This document shows, piece by piece, positions 1 to 12,516 of a DNA stretch of 64,000 nucleotides. A model generated the notes under the pieces. It made no database searches and was not told the origin of the DNA. It worked only from the letters and a program-made list of their open reading frames with translations. Position 1 is the first letter of the stretch. Each line of letters starts with the position of its first letter. Where the stretch lies: assembly GCA_032173965.1 (NCBI GenBank), contig JAVUNC010000005.1:46920501-46984500 (forward strand), read 5' to 3'. The translations under genes were made by a program, and so were the position numbers. This DNA comes from Sitta carolinensis (taxonomy: Eukaryota > Chordata > Aves > Passeriformes > Sittidae).

Positions 1-2608
1 TTCAGAAGTGTGTCTAGGCACTAGCAATGTACACATGCAGTACACCACAACATTATGCACGAAACATGCCTAGCAGTCTGCAATGGCAGATGCAGTTTTA
101 TACAGAAGCAACCACTTCCCATCAAAGATTATACACTGCAAAAATTCCAGCAAAGAGCCATTATGCACATACTCCACAGGCTATGTCTGAAGGCACTATT
201 TAGAACAAGAGCCGTATGCAAGTCTCCCAGCACGCAGTGTTCAGTATGCATTATCCCCCTTCACACTACTCACTGCACAGATCCTCCTGCCCGAACTGTC
301 AGCTGCAATCTCACCAAAAAGGGCAAGAGAGTTGAACCCATTCCCCTCATGCTTAATATCATGGAGTCTGGAGTGTGGTTTCACTCCTTGGTGAGAAGAT
401 TTCTGACAAGGCTCCACATTTCCCAAAGCAGCAGAATTTTCTATGGAATACATTTTATTTCCTCTTAAACTGCAGGACTGCATTCTTCATGTAATGACAT
501 TCCACTCTTAAGATTGTAAAGAAACCTTAAAATACCAAACAGATGTAGTCTGATGCCATGCTGCCCTCCTGAATCCACAATCAGCATGGAAGCACCCTTT
601 TCCATTCTCCTCCAGGGACGTCTTATGCCTGAGCTAGCTCTGTGGCTCTTCGGTACATGTGAGAAAGGCATAAAATCTTCCCTTTTCCTTACTGGCATCT
701 AATGCTAATTGAAACAAAATTGTTAGCTCTATTAGGTCACCTTTAACAGAAAAAAACAGGCAAACAAACCAGGAGTTCCTTAGACCCAGTAGAGACAGTG
801 GCTGATTTACCAAACCCCATTGCTTTTCTCATTGCTTTCCTCATCAGCTGGTTCAGCAGTGAACAGCAACCAATACAAAAACTCATTCCACATTGAAAAG
901 AGAGATGCTGTGCAAAACATTACAATTTTATATGTAAATCCCTTTTCTTCTTTTAAGAATTCTTCTACAAATTGTACATGCTATACAAAGTAAGGTGTTT
1001 TCCAGCAGCAGTAAGACCCAATCACTGGGTCTTGAGTTTGTTTCTAGTAGCTGGATAGCAAGGCCATCTGAGACCTAGTTCCTCCAAATAATCCAGCCTG
1101 GCTGGTTCTTGCCCAGTCACTTCTTATCTCTCTGCTTACCCAACACACTCTATCTACTGCCATATGTTTCCCAGCAATGCTTCTATACAGTAATCTGCAG
1201 ACATCAGCTTATGGACCTGAAAGAAAGGGTATCAAACTCAGCTCAGCTAAACTGGCAGTAATGAGTAGTATTAGGGACTGGAGGTTGCCAAAATCTCAGT
1301 CCCTTAGAGGCTGGAGATAGGATTCTCTGCACAGATGAAAGTCCTGAGGAAGCAGAGACAAAGTGAAAGGGTTTCTTTAGGGAGGAGGAAGAAGAGGAAG
1401 GAGAAATGAGCCAATCCCCATCTATAAATTCAAACTATCAAGAACACACCCATTCTTCCTGAATGCTTTGATGTAGACATAGAAAGCCATCATTTTTCCT
1501 TCCCAGGCTAACCATGACACCATGTTGTGCACAAAACCCCATCTGTTGTTGATGCTCAGTGTGCTCGACAGTTCTCTATTCCCCTCCACCACAAGCTGTT
1601 GCTGTGGGGTTCCATTCTACTCCTCCCAAATCTCATTTGCTTTCTGTAGCCAACAAGCTGCAGCTCTGAATGGCTCCTAAAGAGATAACATGCAGTTTCT
1701 GATCTTGCTGATGGAAGAATTTGCTTTGTAACCATTACCTTTCTTCTTCTAGCATACAGGAATTCCTCTGTGTACAAACTTTACAATACAAACCCTTTAC
1801 TTTTGTGCCCAAATGCCCCAGATTCTTGCTCCTCCTACTTCCCTGTAGCACTTGGCACATCCTGCCCCTGGGCCAGACCTTTCTGATAACAACAGATGAA
1901 TAGAATAGGAGAAGTTCTATGATAGAAAATCTATATTTATCATGCCAGTGTGCAACAGAGAAGATTTAATTAGCCAGTGAAGCTCGCCTTTGGTATGTTT
2001 TCATGAATACAGTAAGTTTTGATGCATGACTTCAGGCTACTACAACAAACAAAGAAAACACACCATGAAATTAAGAAACATAATAATATACAAGAGAAGA
2101 CACTTGGCTGCTGTTACACATTTCACTGAGAAATAGGCCACTACCAAACCTGGATCAAGCTGCCTAAATCTGGGGATATATTTTAATTCAGATTGAATTT
2201 TTGCACTGCAGTCTCAGTTAAATGCTGGAAAGCAGTTAATTGCACGCGAGCTGCTGCACAGGACCCTGGGCAAAAATGAAGAGAGAGAAGAAAGCATGGG
2301 CAACTAAATAAATGACACTGATGTGACACATTAAGAGAACCCCAAGGTTGTTTTGCATTATTTTGATAGCAAGGGCTGCAAAAAGGCTGCAAAAAGGCTG
2401 CTGTGCTAACCAGGACAATACCAAAATACAGTATGACCTGCCTATATTTCTGCCATGCTCCTTTTATGGCTCTGCACAGATCTGAAGCAGACTCACCCTG
2501 CAGCACAAGAGCTCACACAGCTCTTTAGAGCATAGGTGGGTGCTGCTGGTGTCAGTGATGTGGTACAGATGAGTAATACTAAGAGTCGGAATCAAGAGTC
2601 AAAGCTGA
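1..2608. other. Non-genic stretch, nothing recognised
   Basis: AT-rich sequence with stop codons frequent in all frames. The longest frames (up to about 140 codons near the left edge) have no recognisable domain and no convincing splice-site pairing. No repeat family was recognised. Confidence 0.5.
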
Positions 2609-2742
2609 CCTCTTCTAAGCAGCTGCAGAATGGCATCCTTGGGATATCCAGGCCACTTCTCAGTGCAGGAGGTGTTCAGGTCTTCCCAGGTATACCTCTG
2701 ACCCAGTTCTAACTCAATCACACATGTCTTGCCTGGCCTTCT
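2609..2742 (-). other. Exon-like open segment, unidentified
   Basis: On the minus strand a 134-base open segment is bounded by an acceptor-like AG at its right edge, after a TTTAATTTCTGCTCATGAG run, and by a donor-like GTCAGC at its left edge. The frame reads GKTCVIELELGQRYTWEDLN and then about 20 more residues ending in a leucine/arginine-rich tail. I do not recognise the product and found no partner exon. An open stretch of this length can occur by chance, so this is only a weak candidate. Confidence 0.15.
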
Positions 2743-5019
2743 CTCATGAGCAGAAATTAAATAATACATTTGACTTTGCAGGTATGGCATAAAAATTCAT
2801 TATTTAACATTTACACTTCCATGTATGTACTGCTGTGTGATGCCATTTATTATCTTTCAGTTCTCCATTCATGTTCAGAGGAGAAATCAAACAGAAACCC
2901 CCTATTTCAGACTACCGTGAGGAAAACTATCCAGCCCAAATATCTAGAAACTGCTTTCAATTTTATCTACCATGATTTCTAGATGATGGACTTTTTTTTC
3001 CCAAGTTTCAGAAGTGCTGGTAACGTGCAACCTGAAGGAGCAGCACTACATCAGAAAGCTTTATCAGGCACGGTTCTGCTGGCAAATTCCTTACAGCTCT
3101 ACTGTGCTTGCAGCACCCATCAATGCATGACTTTCCCATTACCACTTCCACATAGCACAGAGAAAGAAAATAGCACCTGCCAGCAGACACCTGGGGTTTG
3201 CATCCAGATGTGAGCAGCTGGGGCTGTTTCACATGACTCGGGTTATAAGGAAGCGATGTTTGGAGCATATGGATAAGGAGCAGTGTGGGAAGGTCTTACC
3301 AAAACTGGCTCTGTCACTTCAGGGCTGAAGAGAAGATTTCATTCTCCAAGAGCTGCCAATCTAGTACTTTTCTGCTAGTGATAATATTTCCTAAGCTTAT
3401 TTTTAAACTCCAGTGAAGTATGTGCTACCTAACAATGTATGTCTCTTCAGTCTCAGGAAAAAAAAAAAAAAAAAAAAAAAAAGGAATAAACTATTGAATA
3501 TCAAGCACTCCAAACCCAAATCAGGTGTAGCCAAATTACAGCTTAATATGTTTCAGGTATTCCATTTAGGGCTTCTGATCTTTCAAGGAAATAGGTTTTC
3601 CCCACTGAGAAATGTCTATGCAGTGAAATTAAAGCAACTTCAGCCCCATGTGAACCAAAAGTAGGTTGGGCATCTATTTTAAATAATCACCCAAATGTTA
3701 ATTTTTCATGATGGTAGGAAGACCTGGGAAGAAAGGAATATGCTCTTCTTCTAACCCATGTGTTCACCTCGAAACTACTGTCCTTGCTACTCAAGCCTGG
3801 GGTGTAATAAAGCACATGGTTATATGCATAAAACCCAACTGCTGGTATTTGCCATCTTTAGAGACAGGGAAGGGCACAAGTGGCCTGGAGAGTCCTCTTT
3901 GAATATTTGGGGCACCAACCAAGTGCTATCTAGCACGAGAAGAAAGCAAGATGCCAGGGTGAGGGGGGAAAAACCAGCATATGTACAAGCCTTGAAACTC
4001 AGACCCTTCTTCCATCTGAAGTCCAACCTCCCTCTCCCCTTCCTCACTTGGGAGGCAGATCCTAAGGGAATGCTGGCATCCCAGGTGGCCACAGGAGCAG
4101 GGATCTGCGTCTCAACTGGTGTGGGACTTCTCCTGCCACCCCACAATGGCCCTCCATGAACAAGAGGGAAAAATAAATCCACAGGCAAAGAAGGAAGGCA
4201 AGTGCTGCTAAGTGGCTCATTGGTTTCTATGGCAACTGGCTCCGCTCTACTCCAGCTGCTTACCCCACAGTCCCTCTGTCACCCTATTTTTAGCTAAGAA
4301 ATCAAAGTAAAAGGAAAAGTGGTGGAGGTTTGGGGAGGAGAGAGATGGGAGACCTTCTTGGGTTTTGCAGAGAGAAGGTTAATACGGATGCAGCCTTGTC
4401 TTGCTTTTAATCACAAGTTAAATCCTCTGTGTGGAGGCTTCCTACGGGATTCCTCAGACTTGATGCACAGTCAGATCCCCCATTTGCCACCACCATGAAG
4501 CAGCATGCAAGAAAGGAGCCCAGCCATCCCCTCCTAAGCATGAGAAGCAGCTAGGCCTCGAATTTGACCTAGGCATTGACACCAAAAAGCTCAAGAAGAA
4601 TCTTCTACTAGGAAAAAACTTCCCTCCCACAGCCCAACACAAAAGAAGTGAAGGAAGTCAGGACAACGGTATTTTAATAGATCTTTGTTCTGAAAAGGTA
4701 TTTCCTTTCTTTAAAAAAAAATGTTTAATATGTCCACGATCCCTCTGTCCTGCATGGTACAAGAAAATCCTCACAATGAATGCAATATGTTTTGCTCAAA
4801 TATATCATTAAGGGAAGATCCAGAACCACATTTACCTGGGCTGTACCAAGACGAAACTTTTTGTTCATTGATTTTGGTGTTGGAGACTTTGGTTGTTGAG
4901 CTTCAATATATCTGCTGCTAAATCTAGAAGATATTGTAGCCTGCAGTTTCAGTAAGCACAGGAGTGTGTGTTAACTAAAGCATGGATCCCTTGGCCTCTT
5001 CTTTTGATGTGGACTGACT
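2743..5019. other. Non-genic stretch with one poly-A run
   Basis: No gene recognised. Roughly 3.7-4.2 kb is somewhat richer in GC but shows no consistent frame. It contains the A-run at 3458 and an X-box-like motif at 4223. Confidence 0.5.
3458..3482 (+). repeat. (A)25 homopolymer
   Basis: Twenty-five consecutive A residues. No transcript-like sequence or target-site duplication was recognised that would make it a retrocopy tail. Confidence 0.95.
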
Positions 5020-5302
5020 ACAGAATCACCAAATCACAGAATAAGCTGAGTTGGAAGGGGCCCACAAGGATCATTGAGTCCAAATCCTGGCCCTGCACAG
5101 GCCACCTCAAGAGTCACACCCTGTGCCTGAGAGCATTGTCCAAACATTTGAGCTCTGTCAGGCTGGTGCTGTGACCACAGCTCTGAGGAGCCTGTTCCAG
5201 TGCCCAAACACCCCCTGGGTGAAAACCCTTTTCCTGATATCCAACCTAAACCTCCCGACAAAATTTCAGGACATTCCCTTGTGTCCTGTCACTGGGCACT
5301 TA
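5020..5302 (-). mobile_element. CR1 LINE 3' fragment
   Basis: This is the 3' end of a CR1 retrotransposon inserted on the minus strand, so its 3' terminus is at the left. The left edge carries the imperfect CAGAATCACCAAATCACAGAAT tail units. It is followed by the diagnostic antisense blocks GAGTTGGAAGGGGCCC, TCATTGAGTCCAAATCCTGG, GAGCCTGTTCCAGTGCCCAA and CTTGTGTCCTGTCACTGGGC. CR1 copies are usually 5'-truncated, and this one keeps only about 280 bases of the 3' region. Substitutions in the tail and body make it old and inactive. It has no reverse-transcriptase frame. Confidence 0.93.
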
Positions 5303-5929
5303 CCTGCCTTTCTGAAATTAATGTGCTCAAACAGCTATTTTGACAGATATTTCAAGCTTCATTCCCCTCTTTGTCCCTAGAAACACCAGAAGTTTTATAA
5401 CAAGATGTTGCAACTATCCTCCAAATAATGATGTTTGAGTTCCAAAGAAGGCAGATTGATGCCATAAACATCTATATTCACTTTTTCCATTTCAACTGCC
5501 ATGACATTTGATGCTTCCATCCAGGATGTTCCTGCTAACAGGACTGTGGAAGTCTACCTTTGCACTGCACATTTTCACTTGCTGCCACAAGAAAGGATAT
5601 TGATCTGTGTATCTCTGCTCACACAGCAAGGCTTTTCATTTTGGAGCTGTGATATTGTCGTACTAAGAGGACAAGGAAAAGATCAATGATTTCTAACAAT
5701 GATCACTTTTAAGAGGAAGAGCATTGGTAAAATGACTTACTAGTCCAAGTATCGCATTTGCAGACTCTGCAATAAGTTCTATATCCTGGCAGGCATTAAC
5801 TCTCTTGCTTTTGATAAAAGCAGCATATTGGGAGAGAATCACCCACTTTAGAAATGTTACTGTCTATGGCATGTGATGGTATATACTTTATATAGAGTAG
5901 ATTGCAGCCCTACAAAACTGTGTAAGAAG
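5303..5929. other. Non-genic stretch
   Basis: Unique AT-rich sequence. No gene, RNA or repeat recognised. Confidence 0.45.
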
Positions 5930-6270
5930 TGCCAGGGCCCTAGGAAGGCTGGGGGCTCCACAGGGACATCCCCACAACCCAGCTGAGAAGCAGAGCATCT
6001 GGGAGGCACTAGGGGCAACCCCATCCCATGGCATCAGGTCCCCCTCTGGAGCAGTGGGGCCATGGCTGGGCAGAGCTGTAGGGAGCCGGAGAACATCCCT
6101 GCTGCAGCAACACTGGGACAGAGGCTGATGGCTCTGGGGACCTGAGGGCCTCCTGGGACCTGGGCAGGGTGGAAGAAGCCCCAAGAAATGCTGGGCAAGG
6201 ACAATCAGGGTTGTTGGTGTCCCCACAGCCCTTGAGAAGAAATTGTACAAGGCAGCTCAAGAAACATTTC
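5930..6270. other. GC-rich block, unclassified
   Basis: About 340 bases clearly richer in G and C than the flanks, but CpG-poor, so not a CpG island. Two minus-strand frames stay open across it (87 and 120 codons). On the minus strand an acceptor-like TTTCTTCTCAAG precedes the block. The predicted proteins are proline- and serine-rich with no domain I recognise, as expected from CCN-rich DNA. It could be an exon, an eroded repeat or a local GC-rich island; I cannot tell which. Confidence 0.35.
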
Positions 6271-9200
6271 AATTCCTAGGAATTTGGAAGCTGGGTTACT
6301 CCATAAAGCTACTAGGATTTTTTACTTCCATTTGTGGCCTCCAGAACATACAGTGGCAACACACCTCATGGTTTAATCACCACTGTGTGAAGTAGCCAGG
6401 TACTGCATTTGCCAATTTTACTTTGTTAGTTTCTGGAAAGACACAAAGAAAATGTGTTCCAAACAAGACTACATTACTTCAAACATTTTGATAAAGTCCC
6501 TTCTGAATGAATTTAATTTCTTCAAGCCACTACCAAGCTCATCCTCCCAGGGAACCCTGTAAAATGCATTATCAAAATCTTCTCTGGCACGTAACAACGC
6601 ATTCACCCTATAACCCTCCTGCACTTCTGTCAGGATGAAAACACACACAAGAAAGCAGAGAGGACTCAGAACTACCCATCTTTTGTCTGACAGCCTTGGA
6701 AAATGAGAGGCCCCTGAGAACAAAACAAGAACAGAAGGAAAGGTACAGAATACTCAAAAGCATACAATCAGGACTCTTCTGCCAGGACATTTGCTGAAGG
6801 TGACCTATGGCCAGCCCAAAAGAGATGCAGGGGAGAAGAGATCCTTTGCAGTGAGGGGCACTGAAGGCAGAAGCAGAGGTGACCTGAAGGAAAGCAGCAA
6901 AGCATGCTTGCAACACCTTCAGCTCCTCCTTGGAAAAGAGACAGAGAGAAAATTCATGCCAGTAAGCACACATGTACTCACAGGATGGACAGCAGCCTCT
7001 GCTGGGTGGTGATGGACAACCTCACATCCTGAGCAATAAATGAAAGGGTGAGTGACTCCTTTTAAAAGGGGTAGTCAAGGACAGAAGTGAAAATAATCAA
7101 ATGTGCATCTGCACTTGCCTCTGCAGGTTCAGTAGAGAGGTGGAAGCTCTTTGACTGCCAGACAAGTGGCTTTACTGAGGAACTGTGTCCCATTTGCAAA
7201 ATTGGAGGCTATGATCCTGACCTTCCTTATAGAGCATTTTCATAACTACAGATGGAAATAACCAGCCCTAGGTGGTGATTCTGACCATCACTTATTCAGC
7301 TTTCTGACAAGAGGAGTGTACAAGCACTTTGAGATGAAATGTGTCTGTACATTTAATATTAATTTATGGAAAGTACTCATGTGCAGTCTTGACATTTGTT
7401 TTCCACATATACTAGCAACAGGAAACTCAAGCCTTTGAATGTTTATAAGAAATGAGCACACATGCAAACAATGCTGACAGAAGATTATTTTCTTTAAAAC
7501 CTGACTATTTTCACTTCTTTGGCATTTCTCATTTGTCCTTATTCAGCATATTTTAACCTTCAAATGTTATCCTCGAGGTCACAGGAAACTCAGATTGTCC
7601 AGTAAAGCTGAGGCACTGCAAAGATGGCACTTGGTAACACATACAGACTGAAACTGATAGAGATATATGAGAAATCTTACAGAGGTTTGACCCTAGTGTA
7701 AAGTCTGACAAAAGAACCTTCCACTCAGCCCTATCTACCATAAACTAGAAGACCCAAGTTAAAAAAAGAAAAACCATATTAATTATCAAACATGAATTAG
7801 CTCCATGGAACAGTCTCTCCTATCTGTACTTCCAGTTAGTCCATGGCAGCAGGGTTACACAAAACTCTTCAGTCTGGCTGACACAGTACTGCCTCCTTCA
7901 CTGAACTGCCAGAACTGCCAAAAAACACATGTAGAGCAGCTACAAGTCTTATTATCTCTGCAGAGCCCTTGGATAAATCCCTCCTTAGAGTGGTCCTCAG
8001 GATGACTGAGCTACAAAGCTGGTGGGTGCCAGTGACCACTCCAACACCTGCTGTCTCACTAATGATCTCAAATCCCTCATTCTCACAGGGAAGCAAGACA
8101 CATGAAAAATACAGAGAGAGAAGACTCTCTCCTGGAGAGGGAAATAAGCTTTTTGGAGTGTCCCATCCAGCATGCAGGGGAGTACTAAAGGGAAGAAAGC
8201 TGAAAATCTAACAGCTTTTTTCCTTTTTCATAAGAACTGCTAAGCTATTTTGCATTAAAAAAATTTTCCTTTGTTAAGGGAAACTCTACAGCTAACAGAT
8301 CTCTTTTAGCAATGTCATATGTGGATGTTTATCATCTGCTGTGTTAGACTTTGTCCGAGCTCAGTCTCCTTGAGAGTGACTTGTGGGTCCTAGTCCAGGT
8401 GTTGTGCCATTTTTGTGCTTTGCATTCTGGGCAGAGAAACTGAATCTTGAGGCTCTTTGTTTTCTCATCAGTTGTTTTAATGAAGCAGAATAATTCCATT
8501 ACTCTATAAAGAGGGAGCAGGCAGTCTATCTTGTCCTAAGGTCTGTCTGCTGTTCATAATTTGCAGTAGTGATCTTGAAAAAGTTGGCATAGTTTACAAC
8601 CAGGCACTCTTCAGAAAGGAGATATATCACTGAGAATTACTTGCTTATCAGGTCACTCTCCCCATCATCCAGTGCAAAAAGGCCTGTAAGGTAATTTTCA
8701 TTCCACCTGGTGTCCTAAATCCATGTCACTCTGATGTTTGCAGAAAGGAGTTCGTTCACTTTCTTTGCATCCTTAAAACTCCAGCCACCTTGGTACCCAG
8801 CAACCCTGGTTGCCTTGGCTGCAAAGAGATGGCAGGGGCATTTCGGGATCTTGTGTCAGCAAAAGAAGCAGCAATAGAATGAAAAAGGGAGGAGGATGCT
8901 GTGCTACACAAGACATCCAGGAAAGACATTATGCAGGTTACTAGAAACATCCTGCAAGAGAAACAGACTCCTAGGTATTTTTTCAGAGACTGGCAGTGTC
9001 TGAAACATCACAGGATGATGATGTTGTGACTACTTTAGTACTTCAGCATCTCCACCAGGAAACAGCTTACAAGGTGCTTACACTGAAAAGCAGTAAAACA
9101 GCAGTAAACAGCTGGCTGGAAGTTAGAATTGCACAGCAGCAATGGTTCACAGGAGAGATCCAAACACCAAGCACAAGCATGCACTGGAAGCATTCGAAAC

Positions 9201-10805
9201 ACATGAGCAACTGTGGCTCACCCCTTAATATAGGCTTCAAGTGGATCAGTGAAGACTCAGTTTAGAGAAGTGACAGAGTAACACACATCCTAACAAGTCT
9301 GGCAGACCCTAGACTTCTCTAAGGACATGGATATGCCCTGATCTGTCTCTCCTGCCCCACGCTGCACAGGCATATCCTTTGCTCCTTATGGTCTGTGTTG
9401 ATGGATCCTCGAAGATTTTTCTCTCTGGTGTACTGCTTTGAGACACCTTCACAGCAAATTACATGGCATCATTCGTCAAGAGACAAAGGGCACACATCCA
9501 GCTGTGAAGTGGGCTACTAACATCGAACTGCATGATTCCTAAAACTGGCTGTAATAATGGGGATAATGTAAGGGACTGACATAACAGCAATCTGACGATT
9601 CAGTGTTGCTATGCAACTTGAGTTGGGAAGAGACTTTTGCAGTTGCTTCTTAGTTGTCCATTGAATGCTCAGTGACAGTGTCTGGCAACCTTCCCCACTC
9701 ATCGCTTTACCTAAAGCAGCAAGAATTAATGTGCAGGTTTTGTGCCAAGGTGCCCTCTGCAAGCCACTAGTGTAAGCAAACTGAGATGCAGACACTTACA
9801 ATGCTTTTTCCAACTTGAATGAGATTCCTGTTGTGCTACACACACACATAAACAGCTATATACCTTCACACACATTTCTCTTTCCTCTGATTCATTGCAG
9901 ATCTTCTCCTCCTTTCTCACCTTAAGGTCATCATGAAGATGATCTTCTTGTCAGAAAAGAGCACTGTCTTTGGAAGCTTTTCCCTGGCCATGTCACAGCT
10001 ATTATCACACCAGTCACACTGTTTTCTAACTTTGTACATGCGATTACTTCAGACCTTTCCATCTTTCTCCCAACTGTTTTCTCCGACTCATACAAAGTGT
10101 GGATACACTACTTGCTCCATCTTGTTTTATTCTTCTGTCCTGAAAGTGCCTTGACCTCTCTCAAAACTGACCAGTTTTAAAAGCCCTAAGCAACGATGCC
10201 TTCAGCTCTTTCCTTGGGACTCTGAAAGACAAAAAAACTCAGTGGTTAAGGAAGACGACCTGCTCATCTCTCTGGCTGAAACCTTACTGCCCCAGTGACA
10301 TCTCTTTGTTCCACCCTCAGAAACTTGCCCTCCCGTCCTGGTATCACCTGAACATCAAAGTGATGGCTATTCTGCATCATGAATAATTCATTCCGTATGA
10401 TGCTTTGTTATCACTTCCCAGACCTCGCTCAATTTGTTGCTTTTCTTTGAATTCCAGTGCTTTCCACAACCTGTTTTGTGGTGTTGCTTTGTGATGTTTA
10501 ATAGCCGCAGCTCAGAGTTGGCTGCATTTCAGTGGTAGGAGGGGGAACACAGGGAACTGTGAACTGAAACTCCGTATAATGTTGCTAGAGACGAGAACAA
10601 GCAAGGGAGTGTTTGCTATGCACGCTATCTCCAGAAAAACATCTTTGCAAATGTGTATCTGTGCAGGCATTGTGGAGATAGGGATTACGTTATGCAGAGG
10701 GAAGAGCAGCTGACTGACGGTAGAGATTTGCAGTCCATATTGATGTTTCACAATTGTGCATCTGTCTGCAGAACAGCCATGAAGCTCTTGAAGTCATTGC
10801 ACTAT
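6271..10805. other. Non-genic stretch
   Basis: No gene or dispersed repeat recognised across about 4.5 kb. A short CA run lies near 9839. Open frames here are short and lack splice context. Confidence 0.45.
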
Positions 10806-10822
10806 AAAAAAAAAAAAAAAAA
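10806..10822 (+). repeat. (A)17 homopolymer
   Basis: Seventeen A residues. No associated element recognised. Confidence 0.9.
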
Positions 10823-12463
10823 TAAGGAAAGAAATCAATAACTTCACTCACCCTTTTACCACAGCTCAGAGGGTGGAGGAGGAGTGTGTCATAACAGCTC
10901 ACACTAGTGAGAAAATTTTAATTGAAACAGTCTTCAGCCAGAAAATACCACTTTGATAAAATGAACATTTTTCAAAAAATTCTAAGTACAAATGAAAAAT
11001 CCCTATGTAAAAGGAGGCTGAAACAAAAATTTCAATACCGAAAAGTTTGCCTTAAGGAAAAAAATGACAGATTTTCTTTCAAATTTTGAAAGCAACCTTT
11101 TATTTTCTTAACATATTTTTATTTATGTGCTGGTTTTACGTTCTTCAGTTAATAATGAGAGACATTGATGTGTTCAATATCCTGCCATTAGCCTGGAATC
11201 AGGTTTCCAGGATATTAAAAACAATTGGTCCCTAACGAGTACCCAGAACATTTCTATTTCAGAGTGCAGAAATTTAAATTGTTTCATTCAGCACAGACTA
11301 ATAAAGCTGCTATTGCTTTTGATAGAAAACTCATCACTTTGTAGAAAAATCACTTGTTTTGAATATAAAATATCACCTGTACTAAATTATATAACAATAT
11401 TTAATTATTATTTTCATAGTATGTTATGTTACTGCTAGGGTTGCATAATGTGGCCTCATATGAGACTTGATTTGGCACAACTTAACTCTGCATTTCAACT
11501 GGTACATGAAACAATACCAAAGTTTTACAAATTTTCAAAATAAAATATCAGTTCTTTTTCTAAAAGTATCTAATTGAAATGTTCATCATTTTTAGTTTCT
11601 AGGAATACACTGTGAAAGCAGTATTTTTAACACTAGAAGTAACAAGACGTCTTGAAATCATAAACTTTGACATTTCTCTCAAACGATCATTTCAAGTTTC
11701 ATCTGGCTCTCACTTAACCTGTGATTCACTCTTTGTACTAACTCTAAATCTCCCTATTTGGAATAGTTTTCAGATTGGAGGCCTTGTCGAAAGCAATCAT
11801 CATAAATTCAGCATGCACTATTTTATCGTAGCTGGTTCTACCAGCATTTGTTGCAAGATAAAGCAGCTAATCGGTACTCACTTTCATCCCAATATTAATT
11901 CTTTTTTATGCACTCACAGGGATCTCAAAATTATCCCCATCAGAGTATATAAATGAGGATAAAATAAATCTGGATAAATTAAATCAATCTTGCCACCCAA
12001 CCACACCCAAGAACACAGAGGATTTCAAGGCTCCCACCACAGCCCTGCTCACAAGATCCTGTTGCAGGGAGGACCCAGGACTGACACCTCTTCCTTGCTC
12101 TGCTCACCCCATGGCGCATCAGAAGAGCTTGGACCTCCCTTTCTAGCATGTGAAGGCAAGAAGAAAAGGAAAAGCTCTCCTTTCTGAAAGCACAAGTCCT
12201 CTTCTTCCTGCTGTCAGCAGCTGCAGTGGAACTGCAACCCAAGGCTTCCACCTAGTGTCTGCTGGCCAGCTCGGCACAACACCCCGCTGCAAGGCTGGGG
12301 CGCATGGGTGCCCTGGAGCCCACGCCAAGAGCAAAGCCTTGGCTCATTTTTGAGGTGGGAATATTTTCCTTACAATACAAAACCAAGCCTCAGCTCATTA
12401 TGAACCACCAAGCTGCCACCTAGAACTAACCAGCTTCTAGTTTACATGTGTGAAAAAAAAGAT
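10823..12463. other. Non-genic stretch
   Basis: Very AT-rich between about 10.9 and 11.9 kb, then a GC-richer piece (about 12.0-12.35 kb) with short overlapping frames on both strands. No domain or repeat family recognised. Confidence 0.45.
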
Positions 12464-12470
12464 TATTTGT

Positions 12471-12505
<35 letters not shown>

Positions 12506-12516
12506 TCTATTTATTT
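12464..12516 (+). repeat. (TTTA)n microsatellite
   Basis: About thirteen TTTA units with a TTTG near the start and one TCTA interruption near the right end. This explains the isoleucine/tyrosine/leucine-rich open frame over it, which should not be read as a gene. Confidence 0.95.
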
